From JAAXGI01 sp965206975 (GTDB lineage Bacteria > Gemmatimonadota > Gemmatimonadetes > Longimicrobiales > Gaopeijiaceae), in NCBI GenBank assembly GCA_965206975.1, contig OZ242253.1, positions 124,001-188,000 on the forward strand: a stretch of DNA of 64,000 bases, given 5' to 3'. This document shows, in pieces, positions 63,000 through 64,000 of this stretch (position 1 is its first letter; each line of letters starts with the position of its first letter). The notes under the pieces were generated by a model, which made no database searches, was not told the DNA's origin, and was given only the letters and a program-made list of their open reading frames with translations. The position numbers were made by a program, and so were the translations under genes.

Positions 63000-64000
63000 C
63001 TAGAACCCGCTCACTACAACCCTGAGGTGCGCCGAGACGGCGTCCGGACCCTCGTAGTAGGCGGTGGCGCGCAGCGTCGATCCGCGCTCCAGCGACACGA
63101 GCTCACTTAGGAGATAGGGCGTCGGCCACTCGAGCGGGATGCCCTGTGCAAGAAGCAGGACCTCCGTCCTGCCGTCCGGGAGCCGCGCGGACACCTCGAT
63201 CGATTGAATGCCGCGCTCGATACTCGGCAGGAGAGAGAGGACGCGGACCGGCTCGTCGAGCTCCACCTCCGCGTGGATCCGCGTGAGGCTGCCGGAGGCC
63301 GCCGTCCCGCCGGTCGCTTCCAGCAGAATCTCGATCGCAGTGGCTGCGGGTCCTTCACCGAAGAAGAGGCCAACCGATCCCAGCTCCACGGCCTCTTCGC
63401 CGCTCGGTTCGTAGAGGACCTCTGCCACAAGGCGGTCGCCGGCGCGGAGTCTGTGCGTGACAGCCGGGGGAAGCCGGGCGCCGGGGTGCCAAGGCGTCCA
63501 ACTTCCCAGCCAACGGCCGGTCCGCTCCAGGAAGAAGCTCGCCGCCCGCACCGACTCCCGGCTTCCGGGCCGGTACTCGAGGCCCGCCAGCCCCCGGTCG
63601 GCGGTAAGAGACGGATCCAGAACAACGCGCTCGAGACGACTCTCCCCACCTCCTTCGGGGTCCCTCGCAGGGGCAAGCTGCGGGAGGCCCAGAACGAGTG
63701 CGGGCTCTCCAAGCTCCCAATCCTCCCCGATAGAGTCGGGCGTTGCCGCCGTACTCTGCCCGGCGGGATCCGCCACGTTGAGAAAGACCTCTCCGGCGTT
63801 CCGCGGGCCCAGGCCCTCGACCCAGGAGACGAGGAACTGTTTCTCCCGCGGGGTCAGCGCATTGTCATTCGAGAAATCCCCGTAGCCGGCTACGGCCGCC
63901 CACGGTGGCATGCGGCGAGAGAGGACGGAGGAGAGGACGGCCTCCCGCTCCAGCCAGACCTCTTCGTAGCGGACGAGCGGCGTCGCGAGTCGCCTGGGCG
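63000..64000 (-). CDS. Cytochrome-domain protein (partial, N-terminus off the right edge)
   Basis: The frame is open from the stop at 63000 to the right edge; an internal ATG at 63911 is not the true start, because upstream codons continue the family pattern (TPLVRYEEVWLEREAVLSSV, LSRRMPPWAAVAGYGDF). That pattern is the same one seen in the 47-48 kb haem protein (YEEILPWAPMIREEV, MPPWG). The expected CxxCH lies beyond the edge. The rest has REKQFLVSWVEGLGPRNAGE and beta-rich segments (LVAEVLYEPSGEEAVELGSV, LSLLPSIERGIQSIEVSARL), with an HRLRAGDRL stretch. Probably a periplasmic redox protein; incomplete, so no function is assigned. Confidence 0.75.
   Translation of the reverse strand, partial: PRRLATPLVRYEEVWLEREAVLSSVLSRRMPPWAAVAGYGDFSNDNALTPREKQFLVSWVEGLGPRNAGEVFLNVADPAGQSTAATPDSIGEDWELGEPALVLGLPQLAPARDPEGGGESRLERVVLDPSLTADRGLAGLEYRPGSRESVRAASFFLERTGRWLGSWTPWHPGARLPPAVTHRLRAGDRLVAEVLYEPSGEEAVELGSVGLFFGEGPAATAIEILLEATGGTAASGSLTRIHAEVELDEPVRVLSLLPSIERGIQSIEVSARLPDGRTEVLLLAQGIPLEWPTPYLLSELVSLERGSTLRATAYYEGPDAVSAHLRVVVSGF

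Overview
The window looks like a GC-rich bacterial chromosome, most likely Gemmatimonadota or a close relative. This is an inference from gene content: a DUF1592 cytochrome, DUF1552 protein and ankyrin protein in a row; a DUF5916 protein; a TonB 'plug-only' protein; a long type-2 isoleucyl-tRNA synthetase; many Tat-exported oxidoreductases; and a tilS-ftsH-folP-cdaA-exbBD-tonB gene string. No rRNA, tRNA or CRISPR array was seen.

Layout. (1) 1-10 kb, minus strand: exported redox and surface proteins. These are an ankyrin protein cut by the left edge, DUF1552, a DUF1592-type cytochrome, a Tat flavoprotein paired with a plug-domain protein, and a three-domain multicopper oxidase. A large DUF5916 outer-membrane-type protein follows at 10.3-13.1 kb. 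(2) 13.4-16.0 kb: an insertion-sequence graveyard with a VOC-protein stump, a frameshifted IS3-family element, a DUF5372 gene and an IS481 tail. (3) 16.0-31.1 kb, minus strand: a dense housekeeping block in two transcription units separated by a strong hairpin at 21949-21979. The upstream unit runs small hypothetical gene, GDPD, tilS, ftsH, folP, cdaA, exbB, exbD, exbD, tonB; the downstream one runs yggS, punA, ileS, rluD. Many junctions are 4-base ATGA or GTGA overlaps. (4) 31.3-39.8 kb, plus strand, diverging from block 3: DUF2911, PPK2, a K+ channel with an RCK domain (3' frameshift), an esterase, a membrane protein, a cupin, a gamma-glutamyltransferase-like enzyme, a beta-propeller protein and apt. 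(5) 39.8-46.3 kb: a heavily broken FMN glutamate-synthase-like gene, an intact tctCBA tricarboxylate transporter, a decayed cupin, an ABM monooxygenase and a HicB-like remnant. (6) 46.3-57.0 kb: a secreted haem/copper monooxygenase-like protein with a coupled partner, a Tat amidase with a small coupled protein, a SoxC/SoxD-like sulfite dehydrogenase pair, an enoyl-CoA hydratase and CaiB-type CoA-transferase pair, and a PIN toxin-like protein. (7) 57.3-64 kb: an eight-haem cytochrome coupled to a four-helix membrane protein, a secreted lectin-like protein, a deleted pcm (isoaspartyl methyltransferase) remnant beside a broken IS1182-like transposase, and a partial cytochrome-domain protein cut by the right edge.

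Main themes are extracytoplasmic redox chemistry (several c-type cytochromes, a molybdopterin enzyme, a multicopper oxidase, a flavoprotein) around a conserved housekeeping core, with decay concentrated at mobile elements and accessory genes. I found no convincing wholly new system. The best leads are the octahaem cytochrome plus four-helix membrane pair, the plug-only plus flavoprotein pair, and the small protein coupled to the Tat amidase.
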